Counted from the stretch's first letter, positions 1-9,222 are shown. The stretch is DNA of 64,000 nucleotides from Sphingobacterium daejeonense (GCF_901472535.1 NZ_LR590470.1:1054001-1118000), one strand, 5' to 3'. Notes: generated from the letters alone by a model not told the origin. Numbers and translations: made by a program.

Positions 1-246
1 AAACAGAAAAATGCTTTGGACAATATCGAATATTTTTTCAGAAATGGTCAGTCACACGACAACGAACTTATCTATTCGGAAGCAGGAAATGTTAGTAAAG
101 GTGTTTGGAATTACAATCAAACCAAAACAGAAATATCAATTGACATCAACAATCAAAAGACAGACTTCGAAGTCGCAGATATTAAACAAGATTATTTAAA
201 GCTCAAATACAAAGGTTTAGATGACAGCCTAGAATTTGAAAGTTAG
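1..246 (+). CDS. C-terminal fragment of an unrecognised protein
   Basis: The frame is open from the first base of the window (reading K-Q-K-N-A-L-D-N) to the stop at 244-246, so this is the last ~81 codons of a gene that begins upstream. It is polar, with no membrane segment or motif I recognise. The alternating hydrophobic pattern near the end (T-E-I-S-I-D-I-N, L-K-L-K-Y-K-G-L) would fit a beta-rich, lipocalin-like fold, but that is only an impression. It is followed immediately by the first attC-like repeat, so it could be the body of a gene cassette. Confidence 0.5.
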   Translation, partial: KQKNALDNIEYFFRNGQSHDNELIYSEAGNVSKGVWNYNQTKTEISIDINNQKTDFEVADIKQDYLKLKYKGLDDSLEFES

Positions 247-261
247 CAACTATGTGCTATC

Positions 262-516
262 GCTTTTGGTAGCACATTTGCATTTTAGCCAACGCACAAA
301 GCCAAGAAAAAAGGCAAAAGAGCTACCAAGCTAACGCACCACGAAACGACCAAATGAATGAACAAACTACCCACGAACAAAAGGGCGAACAGCTAACAAG
401 GTATTGGCTGGTTAAGTGATTCGATTGAGCATTTTTGCAAGGTTCAATATTCGTTCTCCGATTGAACTTTTGTGCTAAAAATCCGCCACTACGCCAATAC
501 CCGAAAGGTTAATGGC
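262..516 (+). repeat. attC-like structured repeat, copy A
   Basis: Two hairpin-forming blocks. Block 1 (262-330) pairs CTTTTGGTAGC with GCTACCAAG. Block 2 (392-516) opens with GCTAACAAGGTATTGGC and closes with GCCAATACCCGAAAGGTTAA, i.e. an outer CTAAC/GTTA pair plus an inner TATTGGC/GCCAATA pair. The centre pairs a stretch containing AAGGTTCAAT with ATTGAACTT. This has the general layout of an integron attC site (R''-L''...L'-R'). A second copy lies at 891-1149 with compensatory changes. No integron integrase is visible in the window, so the attC reading is inference from shape. Confidence 0.55.
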
Positions 517-543
517 AACCTTAAACGAACAACGCTCAACGAA

Positions 544-824
544 ATGATATTACTATTAGATTTATACGGAACTTTGACGAACACTGCACACGAAAAATTC
601 AACCCATACAAGTATGGACTTGAAGAAACATATATGACAACTTAGTAAAATGAGTAAATGAAAAGTTAGGACACCTTGAAAGAGCCGAATATTTTTGCTG
701 CAAATGCAAATTTGAAACGACGGAAATAAGCAATGACATTTTTCAATGTTCAAATTGCAATGTGAAATATGACACAACAAAATACAAATTCAAAAAGACC
801 ACATATTCATTTAAAAAAAGCTAG
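544..824 (+). pseudogene. decayed cassette ORF: HAD-like N-terminus plus zinc-ribbon C-terminus
   Basis: An ATG at 544 opens a reading starting MILLLDLYGTLTNTAHEKF, which closely resembles the first motif (DxDGTLTxT) of HAD-family hydrolases, although the first motif residue pair reads D-L-Y-G rather than D-L-D-G. It stops after 33 codons. In another frame, 654-824 encodes a ~56-residue tail with a C-C-x-x-C / C-x-x-C pattern (YFCCKCKF ... FQCSNCNVKY), typical of a zinc ribbon. The two parts sit between the two attC-like repeats. I read this as a broken or composite small cassette; it might also be two unrelated remnants. Confidence 0.4.
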
Positions 825-890
825 AAAAACGACAGAGAGTAACGGGATTGACAATGAAAGCGATGACTTTTACTTTCCATTTTAACCAAC

Positions 891-1149
891 GCTTTTGGTG
901 GCACATTTGCTTTTTGTCGGCACACAAAGCCAAACAAAAATGCAAAAGAGCCACCAAGTCAACGTACCACGATAGACCAAATGAACGGACAAAAGACATA
1001 TATACAAACAGGGCGAACCGCTAACAAGGGTTTGCCAAAAGCGGGCTGAAGGGGTTTGATTGGACATTTGTGCAAGGTTCAACAGTAGTATTTCTATTGA
1101 ACATTTATGCTAAAAATCCCCCCCTTCTGCAAGTCCCAAACCGTTAGGC
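891..1149 (+). repeat. attC-like structured repeat, copy B
   Basis: Second copy of the element at 262-516. Block 1 (891-958) pairs CTTTTGGTGGC with GCCACCAAG; compared with copy A the G in GGTGGC and the C in GCCACC have changed together, a compensatory change that supports a real stem. Block 2 (1020-1149) starts GCTAACAAGGGTTTG and ends CCCAAACCGTTAGGC, matching the RYYYAAC...GTTRRRY core-site pattern of attC. The middle carries the same AAGGTTCAAC / TTGAACATTT pairing. It lies 54 bp upstream of the restriction-modification gene. Confidence 0.55.
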
Positions 1150-1203
1150 AACATGCTAAAAGACACCCGAACAACAATGCAAAATAAGTTATAAAAAGAG
1201 ATT

Positions 1204-4200
1204 ATGAGTAACATAACACAAAACATAAAAACTTATAAAGTTGTATATCCTCAGATATATTCCTACACTCTTCCTGAACTAAAGCCAAATGAAGGTTCAC
1301 AAAAAATCGGATATACTGAGCATAAAGATGTACGCAATAGAATATTACAGCAAATAAAAACAGCTGCTATTAGATTAAAATATGAATTGTTATGGAGTGC
1401 ACCTGCTTTTTTTAAGGACAGTGATGAGTCTTTTATTGACAAAGTATTCCACAGATTTCTTGAAAAGAAAGGCATTGAAAGAAAATGGGAACTAGGGCAA
1501 GAATGGTTCTACTTTAATGGAGAACCGCTCAAGTCAAAAGATTTATTTGATTTATTCCGTAAAGAAAAGTTTTCAGCTTTACAAAACGATAACGGTAAAA
1601 TTGATTACACCTTGCGTTTTGAACAAAATGAAGCTGTTGAAAAAGCTATTGACTATTTCCAGAAAACCGAAAAAGGAGAATTTCTATGGAATGCCAAGCC
1701 TCGATTTGGTAAAACCCTTGCAAGTTATGACTTAGCAAAACGACTAAGGGCTAACAAAGTGCTTATTGTAACCAACAGACCTGCCATCGCCAACTCTTGG
1801 TTTGATGATTTTGAAATGTTTGTTGACGGATATAGTTTTATTTCAGAGACCTCTTCTTTAAAAAATAGAACTACTATCACAAGAGAGCAGCATATTGCTA
1901 TAAAACCAATCAAACCACAGATTACATTTCTTTCTTTGCAAGATTTAAAAGGCTCTAAATACTTCGGAGGAAATTACGAGAAATTACGCTGGGTGGCTGA
2001 TTTGGAATGGGACTTATTAATTATTGACGAAGCACACGAAGGAGTAGATACAGGAAGAACAGATGCCGCTTTTGATGTTATTAAACGTAAAAATACCCTT
2101 CATCTATCGGGAACTCCGTTCAAAGCATTGGCTAATGAAAAATTCCCCAAAGAAGCCATTTACAATTGGACCTATCTTGATGAACAAAAGATTAAGCAAA
2201 TAGAAATTGAAGAAGGCGAAATTGGAGAGCATACAGATTTACCCGACCTAAAACTGTTTACTTATCGCATTTCCCAAATGATTACAGATGAGGTAAATGA
2301 GGGAATACAAATTGATAATGAAACTCGTGATTATGCTTTTGACCTGAATGAGTTTTTTAGAGCGAAAGACAAAAAGTTCATTCATGAGGGCGAGGTAAAG
2401 GAGTTTTTGAAGAACCTTTCCACAAATAAAAAATATCCATTTTCCACACCAGAACTAAGGGAAGAGTTAAAACATACATTTTGGTATGTGGGTAATAGAG
2501 TTGATTCTGTTAAGGCTTTAGAAAAACTGCTTAAGGAGGATCCTATTTTCAAAGATTATAAAGTAATTGTTGCAGCGGGTGACGGAAGAAGTTTTGAAGA
2601 AGAAGAAAATGATTTTAAAGGCAACGAGTCTTCTTTTTCAAAAAGTAAAAACTGCAATTGTTAAAAATGATAAAACCATCACTTTGTCATGCGGACAATT
2701 AACCACTGGGGTAACTGTTAAAGAATGGACAGCTGTTTTAATGCTTACCGACATTAAAACGCCTTCACTTTATATGCAAGCGGCTTTTCGAGCTCAAAAT
2801 CCTTTTCAAAGAATTAAGAAATGGCGAATTATACTTTAAAAAATCCGCTTATCTTTTTGATTTTGCTCCTACTCGAGTACTTGAAATTTACGACCAATTT
2901 GCAAATGGCTTAAATCCAAAAGCCGTAAAAGGTGAAATCACAGAAAAAGACAGAGAAGAAAACATCAAAGAACTTCTGAACTTCTTTCCGGTAATATCAG
3001 AAGATGTTAATGGGGAAATGATCGAGCTTGATGCCAATAAAGTGCTGACTTTCCCGAATGCACTGGCAGCAACAGAGATTGTGCAAGCTCGTTTTTATGA
3101 CCAATCTACTTTTTAATGATAGCTTAAAGGGTGTTTTCAATTTCCCTAAAGAGGTTGAGGACATCTTGGATAAAATGCAGGTTGAAAAGAATAAACGTGT
3201 TCAAAGATCAAGCAACACCCTTGATTTAAATGATGCCAAAGCTGTAAACAATAATAAAACCAAAGAAATAAATACCAACACAGAAATAATTCTTGGTGAA
3301 AAGATATTCAAAACAAACACTGAAAGGGTTGTTGACAATTTATTGGAATTGAATACTGAACAAATTCACGCTGAAGAATTAGTTCAAAAAGTTTCAGAGG
3401 TTGCCGAGCCACTCATAGCCAAGTATAAAGAAGTATATAAAGCAACCGTTGCAGAAACCAACGAGGTGACCAATCAAATAAAAGAAAAAGTAAAAGCTCT
3501 TGCCGAAGAATTTAATAATGCCGAGGTAAAAGACAGCGAGGCACTTAAACAAAAATTGATTGATACTATTGAATTGGATTTTGTTACGAATAAAGTCACT
3601 CAAAAGGAAGATGAAAAGGTAGAAAAAGTTCAGAAAACTAAGGAAGACGAAATAAGAGATAGATTGCGTTCTTTTACACGCACCATTCCGATGTTCATCA
3701 TGGCAAATGATTCGAAAGATGAAATTACCATTGATAATTTTGATTTAGAAATTGACGACAATGACTTCCTTGAATTGACAAGTATTACCAAAGAAGAATT
3801 CCACAAACTGCGAGATGGTTTTGATTACGAGGAAGACGGAGAAAGAAAAACCTTTCAAGGTGTATTTAACAAATATCGATTCAATGCGTCTATTGCAGAA
3901 TTTAGGCTTAAAAAAGACCAACTTGCCAACTATTTTACTGCTGAAGAAGATATTTTTGAGTTGTTACCTAACCAAAAAACAAATCAAATATTTACACCAA
4001 AAAAGGTGGTTCAGATGATGATTAACCAACTGGAAGAACATGACCCCAGTTTGTTTACCCGCATCGACTGTACCTTTATAGACTTGTACATGAAATCTGG
4101 CATGTACATAACCGAGATTGTAAAAAAACTGTTTACCAATACCCGAAAGCACTACAATAGTGACGATGATTGCTTGAAACACATCTTGGAAAACCAAGTA

Positions 4201-5400
4201 TATGGCTTAGCCCCAACACCAATTTTGCAAGGTATTACTCAATCATACATTTTTGGGTTTGATTTGGGGAGTAAAATTTCTCGCAAGAATTTTATTCAAC
4301 ATGATATTACACTCGAAGCCAAAGAAGGCAAAGCAAAAGAAAAATTACAAGAACTTTTAAATCTTACAGTAAATATGAAGTTTGATGCAGTAGTAGGCAA
4401 TCCACCTTACCAGGAGAGTAGAGATAATACTCGTGATGACGCTATTTATAACTATTTTTATGATTTAGCGGAACGAATCGCATCTAAGTATTGCTTAATT
4501 TCACCAGCTAGATTCCTTTTTAATGCAGGTAGTACTGATAAAAAATGGAATCAGAAAATGCTTCAAGATAAGCATATCAAAGTATTGTATTATCAACAAA
4601 ACTCATCTGTTGTTTTTCCTAATACAGATATTAAGGGTGGAGTAGCGATTTTATATCGTAATGCAACAAAAAATTTTGGTGCAATAAATACATTCACAAG
4701 CTTTGAAGAGTTGAATGCAATATCAATTAAAGTAAGTAAGTTTACTACCGAAACTCTTGATTCAATAATGTCAGGTCAGGGAATATATAGATTTACACCT
4801 AAAATGCATCATGAAAACCCACAAGTTAAAAGCATTTTATCAAAAAGTCACCCAAATGATGTTGGAACAGGAGTATTAGAAACTCTAGATGGAATATTGT
4901 TTTTTGAAACTATTCCAGATAACAATTACGAGTATTCCCAAATTTTGGGAAGATATAAAAATGGTAGAGTTTATCGATGGATTAGAAAAGACTATGTGAA
5001 TGAACCGTATGCACATTTTAAGTACCGTGTAGTATTACCAAAAGCAAACGGTTCTGGCGCAATAGGTGAAGTTCTGAGCACCCCCTTAATCGGGGAACCC
5101 TTAATCGGTTTTACTCAAACTTTTATTTCTATCGGGTCTTTCGATACAAGAGAAGAAGCAGAAAACTGTTTAAAATATGTGAAATCAAAGTTTGCTAGAA
5201 CAATGCTAGGTATTTTAAAAATTACACAAGACAATCCAAAGGACAAATGGCAAAAAGTTCCACTTCAAGATTTTACAAATAATTCAGATATTGACTGGTC
5301 AAAAACTATTTCAGAAATAGACCAACAGTTGTATAAAAAATATGGTTTATCGGCAGAGGAAATTACATTTATTGAAGAGAACGTTCAACCAATGGACTGA
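1204..5400 (+). pseudogene. GIY-YIG nuclease / SF2 helicase / N6-adenine methylase fusion (restriction-modification), frameshifted
   Basis: Read as one ~1400-residue polypeptide interrupted by three single-base frameshifts near 2640, 2820 and 3096. Residues ~15-105 resemble a T5orf172/GIY-YIG nuclease (IYSYTL ... KIGYTEHKDVRNRI ... HRFLEKKG ... EWFYF). Then come SF2 helicase motifs: NAKPRFGKT (Walker A), LLIIDEAH (DEAH), LHLSGTPF, and in a second frame LTTGVTVKEW and QAAFRAQNPF (motifs V/VI). A lysine/glutamate-rich linker follows, then the Eco57I-like methylase half from 3097: a degenerate motif I (FIDLYMKSGMYITEI), VYGLAPTPI and VVGNPPYQES (motif IV). The last ~300 residues probably recognise DNA. 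The role is likely self/non-self DNA modification and cleavage. The gene at 5413 is its partner. The indels lie at or near homopolymers and the protein resumes cleanly after each, so sequencing error is plausible. Confidence 0.75.
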
Positions 5401-5412
5401 ATGCGGTATTAA

Positions 5413-6339
5413 ATGAAAGAAGCAATTGATATATCAATTATAGACATTCGTGAAGATTATCTTTTAAAAAAAGACAATCTTCTGGAAATACTATTGCAAG
5501 ATAAAACCACTGGTAATAATATTTTATGGGCAACAGATTCTTATGATTCTAATGGGCACTTGTTTGCTCCTACTGCAAATATTACTACTGATTTAATAAC
5601 AGGTGCCTTAGGTAATTTAATACAACCAAGGGCTTTAAAGAGTAAAACAGAGCAAATTTACAGAACCAGAGATAAGGCAGAAGTTTTTACGCCACTTTCT
5701 ATGGTCAAACAAATGAATGATGCTTGCGATACCAAACGAGTTACTAAAAACAACTGGCAAGAGTATGTGGCTTTGCTCAAATTAGAAATTACTTGTGGCG
5801 AAGCACCTTTTATTGTATCTCGTTATGACCCAATTTCTGATAAACAGGAATTACTGCCTTTAGCAGAGCGTGTAGGATTTTTAGATAAAAAGTTGACTGT
5901 GGTTTCAAAATATTGCAACACAAAAGAAGAATGGATAAAGTGGTCAAAAATAGCTTTTCAAAGTTCTTACGGTTATGAATGGCAAGGCGATAGTTTGCTC
6001 ATCGCTAGAGAGAATTTGCTTTATACGTTTATTGATTATTATCAAGACAAATTTAAAGAAACGCCAAGCACAGAGCTTCAAAAAGAAATTGCTGAAATCG
6101 TTGTGTGGAACATCTTTCAATTGGACGGTTTGAAGTATGTGATTCCTATGAGTTGTAAAACAGAGGCCATTACTATCAAAGGCGTAGAAACGTTATTTGG
6201 CAAAGAGGATGACCAAATAATAGAAAAACCATGTGAAGGCTGTGAAAAAAAGACAGCTAAAAATCATAATGGGACTTATGTGCGAATCATGAACTGGAAG
6301 GAAGACAAAGTCATAAGGTTTGTAGACATTGTAAATTAA
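5413..6339 (+). CDS. restriction-modification partner protein ('restriction endonuclease subunit M'-like)
   Basis: 308 residues, starting 12 bp after the stop of the nuclease-helicase-methylase gene, so almost certainly the same operon. It carries the landmarks of the small partner found beside such helicase-methylases: DKAEVFTPLSMVKQMN near residue 87, EITCGEAPFIVSRYD near 126, YGYEWQGDSLLIARENLLYT near 185, and EIVVWNIFQLDGLKYVIP near 230. A C-x-x-C near the C-terminus (CEGCEKK) could bind metal. No methylase NPPY motif is present here; that is in the upstream protein. Its biochemical role is not established to my knowledge; assistance to modification or recognition is inference. The reading frame is intact, unlike its neighbour. 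Confidence 0.7.
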   Translation: MKEAIDISIIDIREDYLLKKDNLLEILLQDKTTGNNILWATDSYDSNGHLFAPTANITTDLITGALGNLIQPRALKSKTEQIYRTRDKAEVFTPLSMVKQMNDACDTKRVTKNNWQEYVALLKLEITCGEAPFIVSRYDPISDKQELLPLAERVGFLDKKLTVVSKYCNTKEEWIKWSKIAFQSSYGYEWQGDSLLIARENLLYTFIDYYQDKFKETPSTELQKEIAEIVVWNIFQLDGLKYVIPMSCKTEAITIKGVETLFGKEDDQIIEKPCEGCEKKTAKNHNGTYVRIMNWKEDKVIRFVDIVN

Positions 6340-6410
6340 GATATCTATGCAAAGCGGATATATACATTTGACAGAATACCAAAGTGTTCAAGTACTAAAC
6401 ACACATGAAA

Positions 6411-6461
6411 AGAAGCACGATTGCCTAACTAAGATTTTGCAAAAGGGGGGGGCGTGCTTCT
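6411..6461. other. inverted repeat with G8 tract at the end of the mobilization module
   Basis: AGAAGCACG at 6411-6419 is repeated inverted as CGTGCTTCT at 6453-6461, with a run of eight G immediately before the right arm. It lies between the restriction-modification operon and the 3' end of the mobilization genes, so it might mark an element boundary or act as a termination structure. The function is not known. A short ORF that crosses it overlaps the minus-strand gene and is probably not real. Confidence 0.35.
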
Positions 6462-6546
6462 ATGACAGTGAAGTGGTTAATCAAAATTTAGTGCTACGAA
6501 TTAAGTTTAGAGATATAAATCGCCACCTTCGCAAAGCCAAAAAACG

Positions 6547-7221
6547 TTATTCAGAATTGCTTAAGTTCTCAATCTCTTGGCGTTTTCGTTCGATGCTGTT
6601 TAATAATTTGTTTTCCTCTTCCCTTTTAATCACCAAAGCCTGGAATTTATCGGGGTCAAGAGAGTAGGTGGAATCGATATGCAATGTAACATTTGGCAAC
6701 TCCAATTCCATCATTCGGTAACGCATCTCGTATGATTTTCTATTATCCAGTTGCCTGTTTTTCTCATGTAGAGTTCCTAAGCCCAGTGAGGTAATGATCG
6801 ATAATAATATCATTACAATGATCACGGGCGTTGATTTTAGATCGATACCATAATGATGTTTTATATTGACCTGATCAGGGATTTCAGCGAGCTTTGAAGC
6901 AATCTCTTTTTCCTTGTCAACCAATCTGTTTACCTCTTGCCCTGTAGCATCGGCAATCTGAACAGCAAGATTCTGCAATGAACCATAATCCTTAACGATC
7001 CTTGACAGAACATCATTTTCACGCTTCATAAAAGTTTGTATCTGGCGTAACAGTTCCTGATCCTTCACGCGTGTATCATGAAATTCCTTCATATTCTTCT
7101 CGTTCTCGGAAAGCAGGGATAAAATTGTCGGCATGATCCGTACGATGTCCTGCGTAATAAGGTCTGTATTCTCCTCTAAAGTGTTTACCTGTTGCTGTAG
7201 GTTTTCTAATTCTGTTCGCAT
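6547..7221 (-). CDS. mobilization-associated coiled-coil membrane protein
   Basis: 224 residues, immediately downstream (4 bp) of the relaxase and in the same orientation. Residues 1-115 are rich in heptad-like leucine/glutamine/glutamate patterns (ENLQQQVNTLEENTDLI, IQTFMKRENDVLSRIV), consistent with a coiled coil. A single membrane segment follows at about 131-150 (STPVIIVMILLSIITSLGLG), then a second charged coil to the end (LVIKREEENKLLNSIERKRQ). Proteins with this layout sit third in Bacteroidota MobC-relaxase operons; their exact job is not known. A link between relaxosome and membrane or coupling protein is inference. Confidence 0.6.
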   Translation of the reverse strand: MRTELENLQQQVNTLEENTDLITQDIVRIMPTILSLLSENEKNMKEFHDTRVKDQELLRQIQTFMKRENDVLSRIVKDYGSLQNLAVQIADATGQEVNRLVDKEKEIASKLAEIPDQVNIKHHYGIDLKSTPVIIVMILLSIITSLGLGTLHEKNRQLDNRKSYEMRYRMMELELPNVTLHIDSTYSLDPDKFQALVIKREEENKLLNSIERKRQEIENLSNSE

Positions 7222-7225
7222 ATTC

Positions 7226-8137
7226 CTAACGTTTTAACCTGTAATTTTCTTTCTTTTTTCTCTTCTTGATAAACGGATCTTCCTGCTCCGGTGCAATTTC
7301 AGGGACCGAAAACAGAGCGGATGCTAAGTAACCGATAGTTTCCCCAATATTGGTATCCATAGACCGATCTGTCGAAACATTGCCTTCCATCCGATGGGTT
7401 CGTTCCATAGTATTATCGATCCCGTTTAAAGCCCTGTCGATCTGTCCATAGCTCAATGAGCGGTCAATGGCTGATCCCCGAAATGTCTGTCCGTTTTTGC
7501 TGAACGAAATGCCCTGAACCTCATTCGTTCCCGATCTGTATTTAAACTGCATTTCCACCCCTCTGTAGCGGATATAGTTCTTTAGTTCCGACCAGTTCCT
7601 GCTGTTACGGATTCCCGCCTTCACGGTATCGTAAATCTGGTATCTTGTCCTGTCATTGCCTTTGAGCCTTCCCCTGTTGACATTCTGCTTCCCCTCGGAT
7701 TGCTTGAAGCCATACATGGCGTTGAGTTCCTTACAGGCTTTAAAACTCTTGTACCGCCCATTGCTGTTGGAGATAGTCTTGCCATAATCGTTCACCCGAT
7801 TATAGATGATGTGGATATGATCATGTTTGCGGTCGTGATGTCTGACCATCAGGCACTGTGTATCCCTGATGCCCATTTTGGAAAGGTAGCGTTTAGCAGA
7901 TGATACCATGATGTCGTTGTTCAGCATATTCTTATCTGCCGTATTCCACGAGAGGATGATATGCCCTACCGCCTTTCCCAATCTGGGGTTCAGCATCCGC
8001 TGAAAATTAAAGTCCTGTACGATGGTCTTTGCCGAATCCGTCCGCAATCCATTTGCATGGATAATCTCACTGTCTTTCTTTAGCACGTACCCAACGCATC
8101 CCCCAAATGACCGCCCCTCAATTATCTTCGCTATCAT
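7226..8137 (-). CDS. mobB: MOBP-type relaxase (mobilization nuclease)
   Basis: Nicks and covalently binds oriT to start conjugative mobilization. I start it at the internal ATG at 8137 (MIAKIIEGRSFGGCVGYVLK), the usual start of this family, giving ~303 residues; a longer in-frame start at 8206 would add 23 atypical residues inside the upstream gene. The three-histidine metal site is clear: RHHDRKHDHIHIIYNRVN (HxDxxHxHxHxxxN). The start overlaps the end of the MobC-like gene by 20 bp, typical translational coupling in Bacteroidota mob cassettes. The C-terminus is basic (IKKRKKKENYRLKR). Such elements usually rely on a co-resident conjugative element; no type IV secretion genes are seen here. 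Confidence 0.88.
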   Translation of the reverse strand: MIAKIIEGRSFGGCVGYVLKKDSEIIHANGLRTDSAKTIVQDFNFQRMLNPRLGKAVGHIILSWNTADKNMLNNDIMVSSAKRYLSKMGIRDTQCLMVRHHDRKHDHIHIIYNRVNDYGKTISNSNGRYKSFKACKELNAMYGFKQSEGKQNVNRGRLKGNDRTRYQIYDTVKAGIRNSRNWSELKNYIRYRGVEMQFKYRSGTNEVQGISFSKNGQTFRGSAIDRSLSYGQIDRALNGIDNTMERTHRMEGNVSTDRSMDTNIGETIGYLASALFSVPEIAPEQEDPFIKKRKKKENYRLKR

Positions 8138-8507
8138 GGTGCAATAGTTTATCGATACAGTGGTTGATATGGCCGATCGTATTCCGGCATTCCTGTGCCA
8201 GCTCAAACAATCCGGTCTGGTGTGCTTTTTTCGTCAGCTGGTTAAGGTTGTTCGAAGCACCTGTGATTGCCCTGAACGCTTTGATCTGCTCTTCGTTAAA
8301 CCTCGGTACGACCTTTCGCAGGATCGCACTTTTGCGCACCCATTCCGATTTGCTCATACCTGCGGTCTCTGCGTTCTGCAGAACCCTTTTATGTTCCATT
8401 TCATCGAAGCGGACGTTGATCCTGAACTTCTTTTTATTTTCCAGTGCGGGTCTCCCGCCTTTCTTCTTGGAGTCTTTCATTTTATTGTTACTTTTAGCTG
8501 TGACCAT
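8118..8507 (-). CDS. mobA: MobC-like relaxosome accessory protein
   Basis: 129 residues, first gene of the mobilization operon. A basic N-terminus (SKKKGGRPALENKKKFRINVRFDEMEHKRV) is followed by a ribbon-helix-helix-like segment (GMSKSEWVRKSAI) and the conserved MobC stretch ASNNLNQLTKKAHQTGL near residue 87. Proteins of this family bind oriT and help the relaxase nick. It overlaps the relaxase by 20 bp, and the oriT-like hairpin lies directly upstream at 8521-8539. The acidic C-terminal end (HHDSEDN) is unremarkable. Confidence 0.82.
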   Translation of the reverse strand: MVTAKSNNKMKDSKKKGGRPALENKKKFRINVRFDEMEHKRVLQNAETAGMSKSEWVRKSAILRKVVPRFNEEQIKAFRAITGASNNLNQLTKKAHQTGLFELAQECRNTIGHINHCIDKLLHHDSEDN

Positions 8508-8520
8508 CGGGAGCTAATAG

Positions 8521-8539
8521 GTTTTGGGGTCACCAAAAC
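8521..8539. other. candidate oriT hairpin
   Basis: GTTTTGG / GGTCA / CCAAAAC is a perfect 7-bp inverted repeat with a 5-nt loop, 14 bp upstream of the MobC-like start. Outer bases AGGTT...AACCT extend the symmetry imperfectly. An inverted repeat just upstream of mobC/mobA is where oriT is found in related mobilizable elements; assignment here is by position and shape only. Confidence 0.5.
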
Positions 8540-8554
8540 ACAACCTTGCTCCTT

Positions 8555-8884
8555 TTATCTACGATCAATTTCCTGGGATAAACCACGACCTGAAGAGGTC
8601 TTTCTGTTGTAACCTTCCATGGATTCCAATACCTCCCTTTTTCTGAAATATACCCGCTTACCCATACGCATATAGGGGATGCGTCCATTTTTCATCCATT
8701 CGGTCAGGCTGACAAGTGAAATATCGAGTTCGTCCGCCATCTCCCTCTTGGTCAGGAGCCTTTCGGGCAATCCGTTTCTTTCAGTGTCAGAAAAGCCCCT
8801 TATCTTTGAAATAAAAGGCTGGAGTTCTTCCCTTATCGCATCCTTGATACATTCCCTAAGGGCTTTTTGATCAAATTGAATCAT
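8555..8884 (-). CDS. helix-turn-helix (excisionase/MerR-like) DNA-binding protein
   Basis: 109 residues, 47 bp upstream of the mobilization operon and in the same direction. A HTH_17-type domain spans about residues 43-90: LLTKREMADELDISLVSLTE, then WMKNGRIPYMRMGKRVYFRK, the signature of small excisionase-like proteins in Bacteroidota integrative elements. The N-terminal 40 residues are helical and charged. Likely roles are excision directionality factor for the tyrosine recombinase or a regulator of the mob genes; the sequence cannot decide between them. Confidence 0.75.
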   Translation of the reverse strand: MIQFDQKALRECIKDAIREELQPFISKIRGFSDTERNGLPERLLTKREMADELDISLVSLTEWMKNGRIPYMRMGKRVYFRKREVLESMEGYNRKTSSGRGLSQEIDRR

Positions 8885-8973
8885 ACTTTGTTCATGTTTG
8901 CACGTTTAACGGTCCGAAGTCGTGGCCACTTTCTTCGAGTGAATTAACATGGACAAATTTGGGAATTGAAGAA

Positions 8974-9016
8974 ATTAAAAATCCCCATGAACCTAAAGTG
9001 TATGGGGATTTTTAAT
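8974..9016. terminator. bidirectional intrinsic terminator
   Basis: ATTAAAAATCCCCAT and ATGGGGATTTTTAAT form a perfect 15-bp stem around a 13-nt loop, with A/T flanks giving a U-run in either direction. It sits between the HTH gene and guide-RNA candidate A, and would stop a minus-strand transcript coming through the 9.1-kb guide-RNA candidate about 75 bases after the presumed guide start. Confidence 0.75.
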
Positions 9017-9071
9017 TATGGATCTCAGAGGTAATTTTGCTGAGACAGCCATTAACTGTTGTGTTCGATCA

Positions 9072-9222
9072 ACTTTTCTCAGAGATAGATATATGTTAGG
9101 TCCAACCCGGTTCATTTACCAGCTCTAGGTTTCGATTTGATCAGTCTCTTTCTGGTCTTTATCTATTGCTCATTTAAATTGATTTTAGTTAGCTGTTAAA
9201 TATTGTCAGATATTATCCTGCC
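9072..9222 (-). ncRNA. candidate dCas12f guide RNA A (solitary copy)
   Basis: Minus-strand positions 9222-9092 match the tail following the Cas12f-like gene (26347-26217) with only two substitutions in 131 bases. Homology stops abruptly after GGACCTAACATA. The next 20 bases here read TATCTATCTCTGAGAAAAGT, unlike the other copy. A scaffold that is conserved up to a sharp edge and then becomes unique is what a guide RNA with its own guide looks like. The shared segment continues upstream into 129 bp of the gene's 3' end (9223-9351), so the RNA scaffold may begin inside the coding sequence, as omega-RNAs of TnpB do. A strong terminator follows at 8974-9016. RNA ends and guide length are not determined. 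Confidence 0.5.

Noticed and set aside
262..1149. Small proteins inside the attC-like repeats
   Set aside because: The frames at 811-999 and 882-1082 (minus) overlap the hairpins and differ completely between the two repeat copies.
6347..6667. Plus-strand 106-residue protein
   Set aside because: Its second half is antisense to the mobilization gene and its first half spans the G8 inverted repeat; no family resemblance.
7226..8206. Relaxase start at 8206
   Set aside because: The extra 23 residues lie inside the MobC-like gene and are unlike relaxase N-termini; the ATG at 8137 gives the family start.
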